A DNA stretch of 64,000 nt from Pseudaquidulcibacter saccharophilus (GCF_019455445.1 NZ_JAHWUS010000001.1:496001-560000), one strand, 5' to 3'. Shown: positions 24,969 through 34,292, numbered from the stretch's first letter. Program-made: numbers and translations. Notes: generated from the sequence alone by a model not told the origin.

Positions 24969-25579
24969 ACTTCACGTCGTGCCTTTAATGCCGCCATCAA
25001 TGTGCCATCATCAATATGGTCTAGCTCACCACCTATTGGCAAGCCATGTGAAAGGCGGGTAACCTTTACCCCCTTATTTTCAAGAACTTCAGCAAGGTAA
25101 TGCGTGGTCGATTGCCCGTCAATTGTTGCCGAAAGCGCCAAAATTACTTCGTTAATCTTGCCGTTTTCAATGCGTTCAATAAGTTGCGGAATGCGAAGGT
25201 CGCTTGGGCTAATGCCGTCCAGTGCATTTAATAAACCACCAAGCACATGATATTGCCCACGGAACCCGCCCGAACGTTCAAACGCCCATAAATCTGCAAC
25301 ATCGGCAATTACGCAAAGAACATTATGATCGCGTGTTTCATTGCTGCACACCGCGCAAGGATCAGAGGTATCAAGATTACCGCAAATCCCACAGGTGCAA
25401 ACCTCATCATGGGCTGCCTGCATGGCGTCAATTAATGGTGCAAGCAAAACATCACGCTTTTTCAAAAGCTGTAACACCGCACGGCGTGCCGATTTAGGTC
25501 CAAGACCTTGGACCTTTGATAGGATATCAATCAGCTTTTGTAATTGTGGGCTAATATTATTACGAGACGTTCCAAACAT
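24965..25579 (-). CDS. recR: Recombination mediator protein RecR
   Basis: A 204-residue DNA-binding protein that, with RecO/RecF, loads RecA at single-strand gaps. Present: the helix-hairpin-helix region VQGLGPKSARRAVLQLL, the four-cysteine zinc finger (CTCGICGNL to DPCAVC), the Toprim domain LCVIADVADLWAFERSG, and TRLSHGLPIGGELDHIDDGT at the end. The dnaX and ybaB genes that often precede recR are not adjacent here; a 325-bp intergenic region with CtrA-like boxes lies upstream. Confidence 0.96.
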   Translation of the reverse strand: MFGTSRNNISPQLQKLIDILSKVQGLGPKSARRAVLQLLKKRDVLLAPLIDAMQAAHDEVCTCGICGNLDTSDPCAVCSNETRDHNVLCVIADVADLWAFERSGGFRGQYHVLGGLLNALDGISPSDLRIPQLIERIENGKINEVILALSATIDGQSTTHYLAEVLENKGVKVTRLSHGLPIGGELDHIDDGTLMAALKARREV

Positions 25580-25632
25580 ATGATTGCTATGCCTTAATTC
25601 GTTTTGCTTTCAAAGTGGCTTTGACAATTGGC

Positions 25633-25669
25633 TTAAGATTTGCTTAACCTTGATTAATAATTGGTTAAA
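25633..25669. promoter_or_regulatory. Two adjacent CtrA-like boxes (TTAA-N7-TTAA)
   Basis: Site 1 (25633-25648) is TTAA-N7-TTAAC, a full match to the CtrA consensus known from Caulobacter. Site 2 (25654-25669) is TTAA-N7-TTAAA. They start 21 bp apart, two helical turns, so dimers would bind the same DNA face. They lie 54-90 bp upstream of recR and 236 bp upstream of leuB. CtrA itself is not in the window, but trcR, rcdA and divL are. Occupancy is inference. Confidence 0.45.
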
Positions 25670-25677
25670 GGTGCGTT

Positions 25678-25827
25678 TTGATACATTTTGCACAACATCT
25701 AATGGAAGTATTAACCCAAAGTCTTGGGCCGCTTTGCGTTTTGTTTGCGCCAACCATTGCGATTGAAAAACACCTTAAAAAAGCTATTGAGAAGCATCAA
25801 ACAGAAAAATCTTGCGAAAATCTCTAA
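25678..25827 (+). CDS. Possible small membrane-type ORF of 49 residues
   Basis: An open frame from TTG 25678 (AAAGGTG four bases upstream) or ATG 25702 (41 residues). It would encode a hydrophobic stretch (LGPLCVLFAPTIAIEKHL) followed by a basic, Lys/Glu-rich tail. Codon choice resembles genuine genes here, but there is no homologue I recognise and the supposed ribosome-binding site overlaps the second CtrA-like box. It may be chance. Without it, 25580-25904 contains only the CtrA-like boxes and the leuB promoter. Confidence 0.25.
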   Translation: MIHFAQHLMEVLTQSLGPLCVLFAPTIAIEKHLKKAIEKHQTEKSCENL

Positions 25828-25855
25828 AATTCAAAAAAATCTTGCATATTTTGGT

Positions 25856-25884
25856 TTGACACACCTGCTTGCCCGTTTTATTGC
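25856..25884 (+). promoter_or_regulatory. leuB: Probable sigma-70-type promoter of leuB
   Basis: TTGACA (25856-25861), 17-bp spacer, TATTGC (25879-25884), which predicts a transcript start near 25891 and a very short leader before the ATG at 25905. The ribosome-binding site AAAGGTG follows. CACACCT/AGGTGTG and GCCC/GGGC complementarity spans the same region but would lie mostly upstream of the predicted transcript start. Confidence 0.5.
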
Positions 25885-25904
25885 AGGGCGCATAAAGGTG
25901 TGAA

Positions 25905-26972
25905 ATGACAAAAACTCTATTAACATTGCCAGGTGACGGTATTGGCCCCGAAGTTATCGAACAGGTAAACCGCGTTATTGATGCATTGAAATCTCGTCAT
26001 GGTCTCGAGCTTTCGGTTGAAACTGCGCTGTTTGGGGGGGCATGTATTGATGCCGCCGGTGAACCAATTCAGGCTTCAACCATTAAACGTGCCAAAGAGG
26101 TGGAAGCGGTTTTGATGGGCGCTGTTGGCGGACCAAAATGGGCAGGTGTTGCCCGCGAAATTCGCCCCGAAGCCGGTCTTTTAAATCTTCGCAAGGAAAT
26201 GGATGTTTTTGCGAACCTTCGCCCTGCGTTATGTTTTGAAGCACTTGCCGATGCATCTTCATTGAAAAAGCCGTTTGTCGAAGGGCTTGATATTATGTTT
26301 GTGCGCGAACTTTGCGGCGGTGTTTATTTTGGCAAGCCTAAAGGCGTTGATACCTTAGCAGATGGCACAAAAATCGGTTATGATAATGCGGTTTATACCA
26401 CTGCGGAAATTGAACGCGTTGCCCATGTTGCCTTTAAATTAGCGCGTAAACGCGGCAATAAGGTTGCAAGTCTTGAGAAATCAAACGTTATGGATTCAGG
26501 GCTTTTATGGCGCGAAGTTGTAACCGAAGTTCATGCCAAAGACTATAAGGATGTAGTTTTGGAACACGTGCTTGCCGACAATGCGGCAATGCAATTGGTG
26601 CGCGATCCAAAACAATTTGACGTGCTTTTGACCGATAATTTATTCGGCGATATTTTGTCAGATTTGGCAGCGGCCTTAACTGGTTCGATTGGTCTTTTGC
26701 CATCTGCGGCACTGGGTGCGGATGGTATGGCGGGTCTTTATGAGCCTATTCACGGCTCTGCGCCTGATATTGCTGGTAAAGGTTTGGCAAACCCAATTGC
26801 GGCAATATTATCGCTTGAAATGGCGCTTCGCTATTCACTTGATGCGTCTGAAATTGCGGATAAATTGTTTGCGGCGGTTAAAGCAGCCCTTGAAAAAGGT
26901 GCCCGCACCAAAGATTTGGGCGGCGAATTATCAACCACGCAAATGGGCGATGCGATTATCGCGGAATTATAA
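25905..26972 (+). CDS. leuB: 3-isopropylmalate dehydrogenase
   Basis: A 355-residue NAD-dependent dehydrogenase of leucine synthesis. Landmarks: [43 protein letters not shown] with substrate-binding arginines, the [15 protein letters not shown] segment, [36 protein letters not shown] with the metal aspartates, and [20 protein letters not shown]. Full length. No leuCD nearby; it stands alone behind its own promoter. Confidence 0.97.
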   Translation: MTKTLLTLPGDGIGPEVIEQVNRVIDALKSRHGLELSVETALFGGACIDAAGEPIQASTIKRAKEVEAVLMGAVGGPKWAGVAREIRPEAGLLNLRKEMDVFANLRPALCFEALADASSLKKPFVEGLDIMFVRELCGGVYFGKPKGVDTLADGTKIGYDNAVYTTAEIERVAHVAFKLARKRGNKVASLEKSNVMDSGLLWREVVTEVHAKDYKDVVLEHVLADNAAMQLVRDPKQFDVLLTDNLFGDILSDLAAALTGSIGLLPSAALGADGMAGLYEPIHGSAPDIAGKGLANPIAAILSLEMALRYSLDASEIADKLFAAVKAALEKGARTKDLGGELSTTQMGDAIIAEL

Positions 26973-27040
26973 AATTATTTAAACACCCACCCCCGCATTA
27001 TTGTATAATGCTTGCTCAGGTGTTTAATAAAAAACGAAAC

Positions 27041-27073
27041 AATTTTTTGAAAATACGATTTCCAAAAATTATT
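27041..27073. repeat. AT-rich hairpin repeat, copy B
   Basis: A 33-base element (AATTTTTTGAAAA...AAAAATTATT) matching 26 of 33 bases of the minus strand of copy A at 18506-18543, with ten identical bases at the right end. It folds as AATTTTT/AAAAATT with an inner GAAA/TTTC. About 115 bp further (27192-27207) the sequence AGCGAAGCGAGGCGGG resembles the GC-rich part beside copy A. It lies in the 246-bp leuB-gltB gap. Confidence 0.45.
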
Positions 27074-27084
27074 ACATGCCAATC

Positions 27085-27114
27085 AAAAAGCCCAAGCAAT
27101 GCTTGGGCTTTTTT
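27085..27114. terminator. Terminator between leuB and gltB
   Basis: AAAAAGCCCAAGC pairs with GCTTGGGCTTTTT around a tight AAT centre and is followed by a T-run, 112 bp after leuB. It is nearly symmetric and could also stop gltB transcripts. A weaker AAACACC/GGTGTTT structure lies closer to leuB (26980-27024). Confidence 0.8.
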
Positions 27115-27123
27115 AATCTGGAA

Positions 27124-27166
27124 GCGAAATAAAATCGTAAATGCAGTTTCCGATTTTATTTTTCGC
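27124..27166. other. Second long hairpin in the leuB-gltB gap
   Basis: GCGAAA-TAAAATCG (27124-27137) pairs with CGATTTTA-TT-TTTCGC (27151-27166) with a two-base bulge and a 13-base loop, 53 bp beyond the gltB stop. It lacks a clear T-run on either side, so it may be an mRNA 3' stabilising structure for gltB rather than a terminator. Confidence 0.4.
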
Positions 27167-27218
27167 ATTTCTCAATGCCGCTGAGTGTTTAGCGAAGCGA
27201 GGCGGGTGGGGTTTAATA

Positions 27219-30200
27219 TTACTCCGCCGCCACAGCCTTCACAGGATTTTCAAGGCGGGAAAGCATTTCTTTTGGAACTACTTGCCACACTTTTTGAATC
27301 TCAATGTCGAAATGTTCAAGAATGTCACGACCGCGTGCCGAGTTGGTGTTTTCAACATGCTCAAGCACCAATGATTTAAACATTTCAAGATAATATGGGG
27401 TTTCGATACGTTGATAGATTACGCTATCCGAATTGATGTTTTTCGGAAGCATATCATCCTCATCCCAAACAAAGGCCATACCGCCGGTCATACCTGCTGC
27501 AAAGTTGCCGCCATGTTTACCAAGGATAACCACTGTACCACCGGTCATATATTCGCAACCATTTGCGCCAACGCCTTCAACAACTGCGGTTGCGCCAGAG
27601 TTACGAACCGCAAAACGTTCGCCGGCACGGCCTGCGGCAAATAATTTGCCCGAAGTTGCACCATACATACAAGTGTTTCCGATAATCGCATTTTTATGCG
27701 GGGTTAGACCCGATGAACGGGAAGGGCGGAGCATGATGGTTGCACCTGACAAGCCTTTACCAACATAGTCATTTGCATCGCCAACCACATCAAGGGTTAG
27801 ACCTTTTACACCAAATGCACCAAGTGACTGTCCGCAAGAACCCTCTAGTTTAACTACAAGGCGGCCTTCGGCAATGCCGTCCATACCAAATTTACGAACA
27901 ATGTGCGATGATGCACGGGTTCCGATTGCACGCTGTACGTTGCGTACACGGTATGCCACTTGCATTTTTTCGCCACGTTCAAAAAATGGTTCGGCATCGT
28001 TGATGATTTGCTCATCCAATGCTTCTGGAACTTCGATGCGTGGTTTTGGTTTTGAGAAGTCAGAAGGAATAAAGCCTTCAACCTGTACCATAAGCGGGTT
28101 TAGATCGAGGTCGTCTAATGAAGACGGGCCACGTGAAACCTGTGCCAATAAATCGGTACGACCAATAACTTCATGAAGGTGTTTAAAGCCAAGTTCCGCC
28201 AAAATTTCGCGTACTTCTTCGGCAATGAAGCTCATAAGGTTGACCACTTTTTCAGGGTTCCCAGTGAATTTTTTGCGCAATGCCTCATCTTGAACGCAAA
28301 CCCCAACCGGACAAGTGTTTGATTGGCATTGGCGCACCATGATACAGCCCATGGCAACCAATGATGCAGTTCCGATACCATATTCTTCTGCACCCAACAT
28401 TGCCGCCATTACGATGTCGCGACCGTTTCTTAGGCCGCCATCAGTACGCAACAAGACTTGGTCACGAAGATTGTTAAGGGTTAGGACCTGATGGGCTTCG
28501 GCAAGGCCAAGTTCCCACGGTAAACCTGCATATTTGATTGAAGTTTGTGGTGATGCACCAGTACCACCAACACCACCAGAAATTAGGATGATGTCCGCTT
28601 TTGCTTTGGCAACACCTGCTGCAACAGTTCCAACACCTGCTTGTGATACCAATTTAACGCAAACTTTGGCGATTGGGTTGATTTGTTTCAAATCATAAAT
28701 CAATTGCGCCAAATCTTCGATAGAATAAATATCGTGGTGTGGCGGTGGTGAAATAAGGGTAACGCCAGGGGTTGCGTGACGAAGTTTTGCGATAAATTCA
28801 GTCACTTTAAAGCCCGGAAGCTGACCACCTTCACCCGGTTTTGCACCTTGGGCGACCTTGATTTCAATTTCACGACATTGGTTCAGATATTCGGCGGTAA
28901 CGCCAAAACGACCAGATGCAATCTGTTTAACCGCAGAGTTAGGGTTATCACCATTTGGTAATGGTTGATAACGTGCGCGGTCTTCACCGCCTTCACCAGA
29001 TACAGATTTTGCACCGATGCGGTTCATTGCAATGTTCAATGTTCCGTGTGCCTCAGGTGATAATGCACCCAAAGACATGCCGGGGGTTACAAAACGTTTG
29101 CGGATGTTATTGATGCTTTCCACTTCTTCAAGTGGGACAGATGGATTGATTGGCTTGAAATCAAGCAAATCACGAATCTGCATCGGGTCACGACCTTCAT
29201 AAGATTTAATATAAGTCTTATAGGCGTGGTATGATCCGGTATTACATGCGGTTTGTAGCAAGTGGATTTGTTTTGCTTCAAGCGCGTGTTGTTCGCCACC
29301 CGCGCGCAATTTATAAAAGCCGCCAATTGGCAATACATTGCGTGCGCTTTCCCATGCCATTTCATGTAATTCATAGCATTTTTTGGCAATACCAATCAGA
29401 CCGATACCAGATACGCGTGATGGCATGCCGGGGAAGAACTCACTTGCCAAGGCACGGGAAAGCCCCAATGCCTCGAAATTATAGCCGCCACGATATGATG
29501 AAATAACCGAAATTCCCATTTTGGAAAGGATTTTCATTAGGCCAGCTTCGATAGCTTTTTTATAATTAACCACCGCTTGGTTAAGGCTTAAATCGCCCAA
29601 AAGACCACGTGCATGACGGTCGGCAATTGCTTCTTGCGCGATATAGGCATTGACGCATGTCGCACCCACACCAACCAATACCGCAAAATAATGGGTATCA
29701 AGACATTCCGCAGAACGCACGATGATTGAGCAATAAGTACGAAGACCCTTATCAACCAAATGCGCATGAACCCCGCCAGTTGCCAAAATCATTGGCACAG
29801 GGATTTTGCTTGCGCTTTGATATTCATCAGTAAGGATAATTTGGCTTTTGCCAGAACGAACTGCATCCTCAGCCTCGGCACGGATGCGTGATAATGCCTC
29901 TCTAAGGCCATCACCTGCTTTGGCAGGGTTTTTAGGCTTGTCAAAAGAGCAATCAATGAATGCCACGCTATCACCAAATACCGGAAGCATGCGGATATAG
30001 GTTCCGGTAGAGATGAATGGGCTTTCGACCACAAACACATCGGTTTGGGTTTCGTCTTGGGCAAGGATATTGCCAAGGTTTTTAAAGCGTGTTTTCAAGC
30101 TCATGACGCGCTCTTCACGAAGCGGGTCAATCGGTGGGTTGGTCACCTGAGAGAAGTTTTGCTTGAAGAAGTGCGATAAAGGACGATATTTTTTGGAAAG

Positions 30201-31763
30201 AATTGCCAATGCGGTGTCATCCCCCATCGAGCCAATTGCTTCTTTGCCTTCTTCTGCCATTGGTGCAAGAATGGTTTCCATATCTTCAAATGAGAAGCCA
30301 GCACCAACCTGACGGCGACGGAATTCATCTTTATCTTTGAATAATAAAGGCTCTTCACCAGGCCCGCATTTTTCTTCAAGTTCAAATACGTTTTCTAGCC
30401 ATTTTTCATATGGGTGTGCCGCCGCAAGTTTATCAACCATTTCTTCGTGGCGATAAAGTTTTTTGTTATGAGTATCATAGGCAAGCATTTCACCAGGGCC
30501 CAATGCGCCATGTTCAAGCACGATTTTATTTTCAAGCGGGCACATACCGGTTTCAGAACCAACCGCCAAAATTTTATCTTCAGTGATTGAATAACGGAGT
30601 GGGCGTAGGCCATTTCTATCAAGACCGGCAACTGCCCAACGACCATCATAAATCGCCAATGCCGCTGGGCCATCCCATGGCTCCATAACCGCATTGCAAT
30701 ATGCATATAATGCGCGGTGTGATGGTTTCATAACCTCTTCATGTTTTGCCCACGCTTCGGGTACAAGTAATGATTTTGCCATTGGCGCACTGCGACCTGC
30801 GCGCACAAGAATTTCAAATGCGGCATCAAGTGCGGCCGAATCCGAAGAGCCCGGCTGAATAACTGGCTTAACATCTGGGCCATAGTCACCAAAAGTTTGT
30901 GACGCCATTTTTATTTGGTGGCTTTTCATCCAATTGATGTTGCCTTTGATGGTGTTGATTTCACCGTTATGGGCAAGCATACGGAATGGCTGCGCCAAGC
31001 GCCATTGTGGGAAAGTATTGGTTGAATAGCGTTGGTGATAAATCGCCACCGATGAAACAAAGCGTTCATCTTGAAGGTCAGGGTAGAAGGTATCAATATG
31101 TTCCGCCAAGAACATGCCTTTATAAACCACTGAACGTGATGAGAATGAGCAGATATAAAAATCAAGCAAATTCGCGGTTAATGCTTGTTTTTCGATACGG
31201 CGACGGCAAAGATAAAGTGCACGTTCTTTTTCGCCTGGGTCGCGACCTTGTGGGTCATAGAATAGGATTTGTTCAATTTCTGGACGAGTGTCATTTGCTT
31301 TTTGTCCGATAACTGAAATATCGACCGGAACTTGGCGCCAGCCATAAAGGTAAAAACCCGCGCGCAAAACTTCTGATTCAACAATGGTACGGGCGCGTTC
31401 TTGTGCGCCAAAATCGGTACGCGGCAAAAAGATTTGCCCTACGCAGATTGGCTCGTCAGATGGTTTGTGACCAGTTAGGCGCACTTGCTCACGGAAAAAC
31501 TCTTGTGGCACATCAATGCGAATGCCTGCGCCATCGCCAGTTTTGCCATCGGCATCAACCGCACCACGGTGCCAAACGTTTTTAAGCGCCTTGATTGCCA
31601 TTGCCACAACTTCACGGCGCTGAGTGGAATCAAGCGATACCACCATACCAACACCACAGGAATCTTTTTCATCCTCTGGGTTATAAGCGCCATTTTCAAT
31701 AAGGGTGTCGCGCATTGCAAGATAATGTGCGGTTACATCGGAAACTTGGTTTTCTTTGGTCAT
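27219..31763 (-). CDS. gltB: Glutamate synthase (NADPH) large subunit
   Basis: A 1514-residue GOGAT alpha subunit that makes two glutamates from glutamine and 2-oxoglutarate. Domains in order: class II glutaminase, with the catalytic Cys36 in DEKDSCGVGMVVS after a propeptide (~30-430); central domain; FMN/2-oxoglutarate synthase domain (~830-1200), including SGGVGGTGASPQTSIKYAGL-type residues (GGVGGTGASP) and the 3Fe-4S cysteines in RQCQSNTCPVGVC; and the C-terminal GXGXG beta-helix domain (~1250-1480, e.g. GAFGVKGLTLDVVGDANDYV). Full length with no interruptions. AAGGG precedes the ATG. It follows gltD by 18 bp. Confidence 0.98.
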   Translation of the reverse strand: MTKENQVSDVTAHYLAMRDTLIENGAYNPEDEKDSCGVGMVVSLDSTQRREVVAMAIKALKNVWHRGAVDADGKTGDGAGIRIDVPQEFFREQVRLTGHKPSDEPICVGQIFLPRTDFGAQERARTIVESEVLRAGFYLYGWRQVPVDISVIGQKANDTRPEIEQILFYDPQGRDPGEKERALYLCRRRIEKQALTANLLDFYICSFSSRSVVYKGMFLAEHIDTFYPDLQDERFVSSVAIYHQRYSTNTFPQWRLAQPFRMLAHNGEINTIKGNINWMKSHQIKMASQTFGDYGPDVKPVIQPGSSDSAALDAAFEILVRAGRSAPMAKSLLVPEAWAKHEEVMKPSHRALYAYCNAVMEPWDGPAALAIYDGRWAVAGLDRNGLRPLRYSITEDKILAVGSETGMCPLENKIVLEHGALGPGEMLAYDTHNKKLYRHEEMVDKLAAAHPYEKWLENVFELEEKCGPGEEPLLFKDKDEFRRRQVGAGFSFEDMETILAPMAEEGKEAIGSMGDDTALAILSKKYRPLSHFFKQNFSQVTNPPIDPLREERVMSLKTRFKNLGNILAQDETQTDVFVVESPFISTGTYIRMLPVFGDSVAFIDCSFDKPKNPAKAGDGLREALSRIRAEAEDAVRSGKSQIILTDEYQSASKIPVPMILATGGVHAHLVDKGLRTYCSIIVRSAECLDTHYFAVLVGVGATCVNAYIAQEAIADRHARGLLGDLSLNQAVVNYKKAIEAGLMKILSKMGISVISSYRGGYNFEALGLSRALASEFFPGMPSRVSGIGLIGIAKKCYELHEMAWESARNVLPIGGFYKLRAGGEQHALEAKQIHLLQTACNTGSYHAYKTYIKSYEGRDPMQIRDLLDFKPINPSVPLEEVESINNIRKRFVTPGMSLGALSPEAHGTLNIAMNRIGAKSVSGEGGEDRARYQPLPNGDNPNSAVKQIASGRFGVTAEYLNQCREIEIKVAQGAKPGEGGQLPGFKVTEFIAKLRHATPGVTLISPPPHHDIYSIEDLAQLIYDLKQINPIAKVCVKLVSQAGVGTVAAGVAKAKADIILISGGVGGTGASPQTSIKYAGLPWELGLAEAHQVLTLNNLRDQVLLRTDGGLRNGRDIVMAAMLGAEEYGIGTASLVAMGCIMVRQCQSNTCPVGVCVQDEALRKKFTGNPEKVVNLMSFIAEEVREILAELGFKHLHEVIGRTDLLAQVSRGPSSLDDLDLNPLMVQVEGFIPSDFSKPKPRIEVPEALDEQIINDAEPFFERGEKMQVAYRVRNVQRAIGTRASSHIVRKFGMDGIAEGRLVVKLEGSCGQSLGAFGVKGLTLDVVGDANDYVGKGLSGATIMLRPSRSSGLTPHKNAIIGNTCMYGATSGKLFAAGRAGERFAVRNSGATAVVEGVGANGCEYMTGGTVVILGKHGGNFAAGMTGGMAFVWDEDDMLPKNINSDSVIYQRIETPYYLEMFKSLVLEHVENTNSARGRDILEHFDIEIQKVWQVVPKEMLSRLENPVKAVAAE

Positions 31764-31781
31764 CTGTGGAAACCCTTAAAT

Positions 31782-33212
31782 TTATGCAGCTTTTGAATTA
31801 GCAAGAGATTTTAAATATTTGTGGATTTGGTCGGCGGCATCTTTGCCGTCTTTAAGTGCCCAAACCACCAATGATGCACCGCGTACAATGTCGCCTGCGG
31901 CGAAAACATTTTCCAATTCAGTTTGGAAAGTATTGGCGTTAACGCGCAACGTTCCCCATTTTGTGGTTTTCAATTCCGGTGCGCCAAAAGCGTTTGGCAA
32001 ATCTTCCGGTTCAAAACCAAGGGCAGAAATAACCATATCCGCAGGAACAACTTCTTCAGAATTTTTAACTTCTTCGATGCCTTGACGTCCTGATCCATCC
32101 GCCTCGGTAAGGCGCATTTTAACAATATTTATGCCGGTGATTTTGCCGCCTTCTAGCACCAGATTTTTTGGTGCAGAAAGCCATTTGAATTCTACGCCTT
32201 CTTCTTCGGCGTTTTTCACTTCGCGGGCAGAACCCGGCATATTGGCTTTGTCGCGGCGGTAAAGGCATGTAACTGATTTTGCACCTTGGCGGATTGACGT
32301 GCGGACGCAATCCATGGCGGTATCGCCGCCGCCGATTACGACAACATTTTTACCCGCAGCATTCATTTCACCACTTTCAAAAGCGGGAACCTTGTCACCG
32401 AAACCATTTTTGTTGGAGGTAATAAGGAAATCCAACGCTTGTAGTGCGCCTTCATCGCCTGCAAGGCCTAATTTGCGTGCCTTATAAACACCAGTAGCGA
32501 TAAGAACCGCATCATATTTTGCTTTTAAATCAGCAAATTTAATTGTGCCGCCAACATCGGCATTAAGTTCAAATTTAACACCGGCTTCTTCAAGTTGTTT
32601 AATCCGGCGGGTTATGACATCTTTTTCAAGTTTAAAGCCTGGGATGCCGTAAATTAACAATCCACCCGCACGGTCATGGCGGTCATAAACCGTAACTTGA
32701 TAACCAAGGCCAGTTAAGACCTGTGCTGCTGCGATACCCGCAGGGCCAGAACCAATAATAGCAACCGATTGGTCACGTTGTTGTGGTGCTTTTAAAGAGC
32801 CAACCCAATCATTTTTAAATGCAGTTTCAGTAATAAAACGCTCAACTGCGCCAATGGTTACTGCGCCATGGGTTGATTGTTCGATTACGCAATTTCCTTC
32901 GCACAATCTGTCTTGTGGGCAGATGCGACCGCAAATTTCAGGCAAAGGATTGGTTGCTGATGAAATCTGATACGCCTCTTCAAGGCGGCCCGTTGCGGTC
33001 ATGCGCAACCAGTCTGGAATATTGTTTTGCAAAGGACAGCCAGATTGGCAGAACGGAACGCCACATTGTGAACAGCGCGATGCCTGTTCTTCAGCTTTTT
33101 GTAAAATAAATTCGCCGTAAATTTCAAGAAAGTCGCTGGCACGCGTGTCTGCATCGCGCTTTTGCGGCATTTGTTGGTCTAATTTGACGAATTTAAGCAT
33201 TGGTTCAGCCAT
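31782..33212 (-). CDS. gltD: Glutamate synthase small subunit
   Basis: A 476-residue GOGAT beta subunit that passes electrons from NADPH to GltB. The N-terminal Fe-S region has ASRCSQCGVPFCQSGCPLQN and ICPQDRLCEGNC. The FAD-binding motif is VAIIGSGPAGIAAAQVL, and the NADPH motif is VVVIGGGDTAMDCVRTS. ENVFAAGDIVRGASLVVWA closes the FAD site. I use the ATG at 33212 with AAAGGTG upstream; the open frame continues to a TTG at 33281 but encodes an atypical extension. First gene of the gltD-gltB operon. Confidence 0.97.
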   Translation of the reverse strand: MAEPMLKFVKLDQQMPQKRDADTRASDFLEIYGEFILQKAEEQASRCSQCGVPFCQSGCPLQNNIPDWLRMTATGRLEEAYQISSATNPLPEICGRICPQDRLCEGNCVIEQSTHGAVTIGAVERFITETAFKNDWVGSLKAPQQRDQSVAIIGSGPAGIAAAQVLTGLGYQVTVYDRHDRAGGLLIYGIPGFKLEKDVITRRIKQLEEAGVKFELNADVGGTIKFADLKAKYDAVLIATGVYKARKLGLAGDEGALQALDFLITSNKNGFGDKVPAFESGEMNAAGKNVVVIGGGDTAMDCVRTSIRQGAKSVTCLYRRDKANMPGSAREVKNAEEEGVEFKWLSAPKNLVLEGGKITGINIVKMRLTEADGSGRQGIEEVKNSEEVVPADMVISALGFEPEDLPNAFGAPELKTTKWGTLRVNANTFQTELENVFAAGDIVRGASLVVWALKDGKDAADQIHKYLKSLANSKAA

Positions 33213-33351
33213 GTTTGCACCTTTGGATTTTGGGGCTTGTAATTTATCGGGGGTTTTATCGACTAAAAACCATGATTTCAAATGAATTATGCAGAAAAGG
33301 GAAATGAAGAGCCCTAATTGTGGTGCTTGTAGTGAGTTGATTTTTTATAAA

Positions 33352-33423
33352 AGCAATTGACAATGCTTGAAAAGGGCGCAAAGTTTCCTTTAATTTATGT
33401 GGCATTATATTTTGTCAATTGCT
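33352..33423. promoter_or_regulatory. Perfect 12-bp inverted repeat in the gltD-uppP divergent region
   Basis: AGCAATTGACAA (33352-33363) and TTGTCAATTGCT (33412-33423) are exact complements 48 bp apart. Each arm contains TTGACA, a consensus -35 hexamer, facing inward. The minus-strand one could start a gltD promoter; the plus-strand one has no convincing -10 partner. The 261 bp between gltD and uppP contain no gene. A looped operator is possible. Confidence 0.4.
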
Positions 33424-33473
33424 AAAAACCATGCAATAGGAGCATGATAATCCTTATTAACAAAGGAACAAAT

Positions 33474-34292
33474 ATGAGCGCGCTAAAAGATTTTATTGAT
33501 GCGGTAATTTTAGGCATTGTTGAGGGTATAACCGAATTTTTGCCCGTTTCTTCAACAGGACACCTTATTCTAGCCAAGGATTTGATGGGAAATAATTTCC
33601 CCGATACATTTGAAACAATGATTCAGCTTGGCGCAATTTTGGCGATTTGCGTGCTTTATTTTAAAAAACTCTGGCAAGTGGTTCTTGATTTACCGTCAAA
33701 ACGTCAGGCGCAAATGTTTGCGGCGGGTATTATAATTGCATTTTTGCCGGCAATGTTAATTGGTGCAGTTGCACATGATTTTATCAAAGAAAGATTATTT
33801 AATCCGATTGTCGTTTCGATCTCTTTGATAGTTGGCGGTGTTATCATTATTCTTGCCGAACGGTTAATTCATAAAATTAAATTTGAAACAGTTGACGATA
33901 TTGATATTAAAACTGCTTTTAAAATCGGTGTTGTGCAATGTCTTGCAATGATTCCTGGTACATCGCGTTCCGGGGCAACCATCATCGGTGCGTTGTTTTT
34001 AGGTGTTGGACGTAAAGCGGCGGCCGAATTTTCATTCTTTTTGGCAATTCCCACAATGGTTGGCGTATTTGCCTATGAGGCATTCAAAAGTCGCCATGAA
34101 TTAATGGCATCCGGTGGGCATGAATTAATCTTGACCGCAGTTGGTTTTGTAGTTTCATTTATTTCTGCACTATTGGTTATCAAGCCATTTTTGAATTATG
34201 TGACACAAAAAGGATTTACCCCTTTTGCATATTACCGAATTGCAGCGGGTGTTGTAATGCTTGGCTATTTTTTAACCATCGGTCGGGGCTAA
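33474..34292 (+). CDS. uppP: Undecaprenyl-diphosphatase (BacA/UppP)
   Basis: A 272-residue polytopic membrane enzyme that recycles undecaprenyl pyrophosphate to the monophosphate lipid carrier for peptidoglycan and other envelope glycans. Signature regions: GIVEGITEFLPVSSTGHLIL, with the catalytic glutamates, and MIPGTSRSGATIIGALFLGV, with the essential Arg. About seven to eight membrane helices are visible. I use the ATG at 33474 (AAAGGAAC upstream, and MSALKDFIDAVILG matches the family), not the ATG at 33444. It overlaps the convergent oxidoreductase by 4 bp. Confidence 0.96.
   Translation: MSALKDFIDAVILGIVEGITEFLPVSSTGHLILAKDLMGNNFPDTFETMIQLGAILAICVLYFKKLWQVVLDLPSKRQAQMFAAGIIIAFLPAMLIGAVAHDFIKERLFNPIVVSISLIVGGVIIILAERLIHKIKFETVDDIDIKTAFKIGVVQCLAMIPGTSRSGATIIGALFLGVGRKAAAEFSFFLAIPTMVGVFAYEAFKSRHELMASGGHELILTAVGFVVSFISALLVIKPFLNYVTQKGFTPFAYYRIAAGVVMLGYFLTIGRG

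Noticed and set aside
25584-25766. 60-residue ORF starting at 25584
   Set aside because: Its composition is Cys/Asn/Trp-rich, unlike the neighbours. It runs through the CtrA-like boxes and has no ribosome-binding site.
25862-25902. CACACCT/AGGTGTG hairpin before leuB as a ribosome-binding-site-sequestering leader or riboswitch
   Set aside because: The better reading is a promoter with TTGACA and TATTGC covering the same bases, which would place most of the left arm upstream of the transcript start.
33403-33418. TTGACA and TATAAT on the minus strand as a gltD promoter
   Set aside because: They are only four bases apart, not a usable -35/-10 pair. Other -10 choices were unconvincing.
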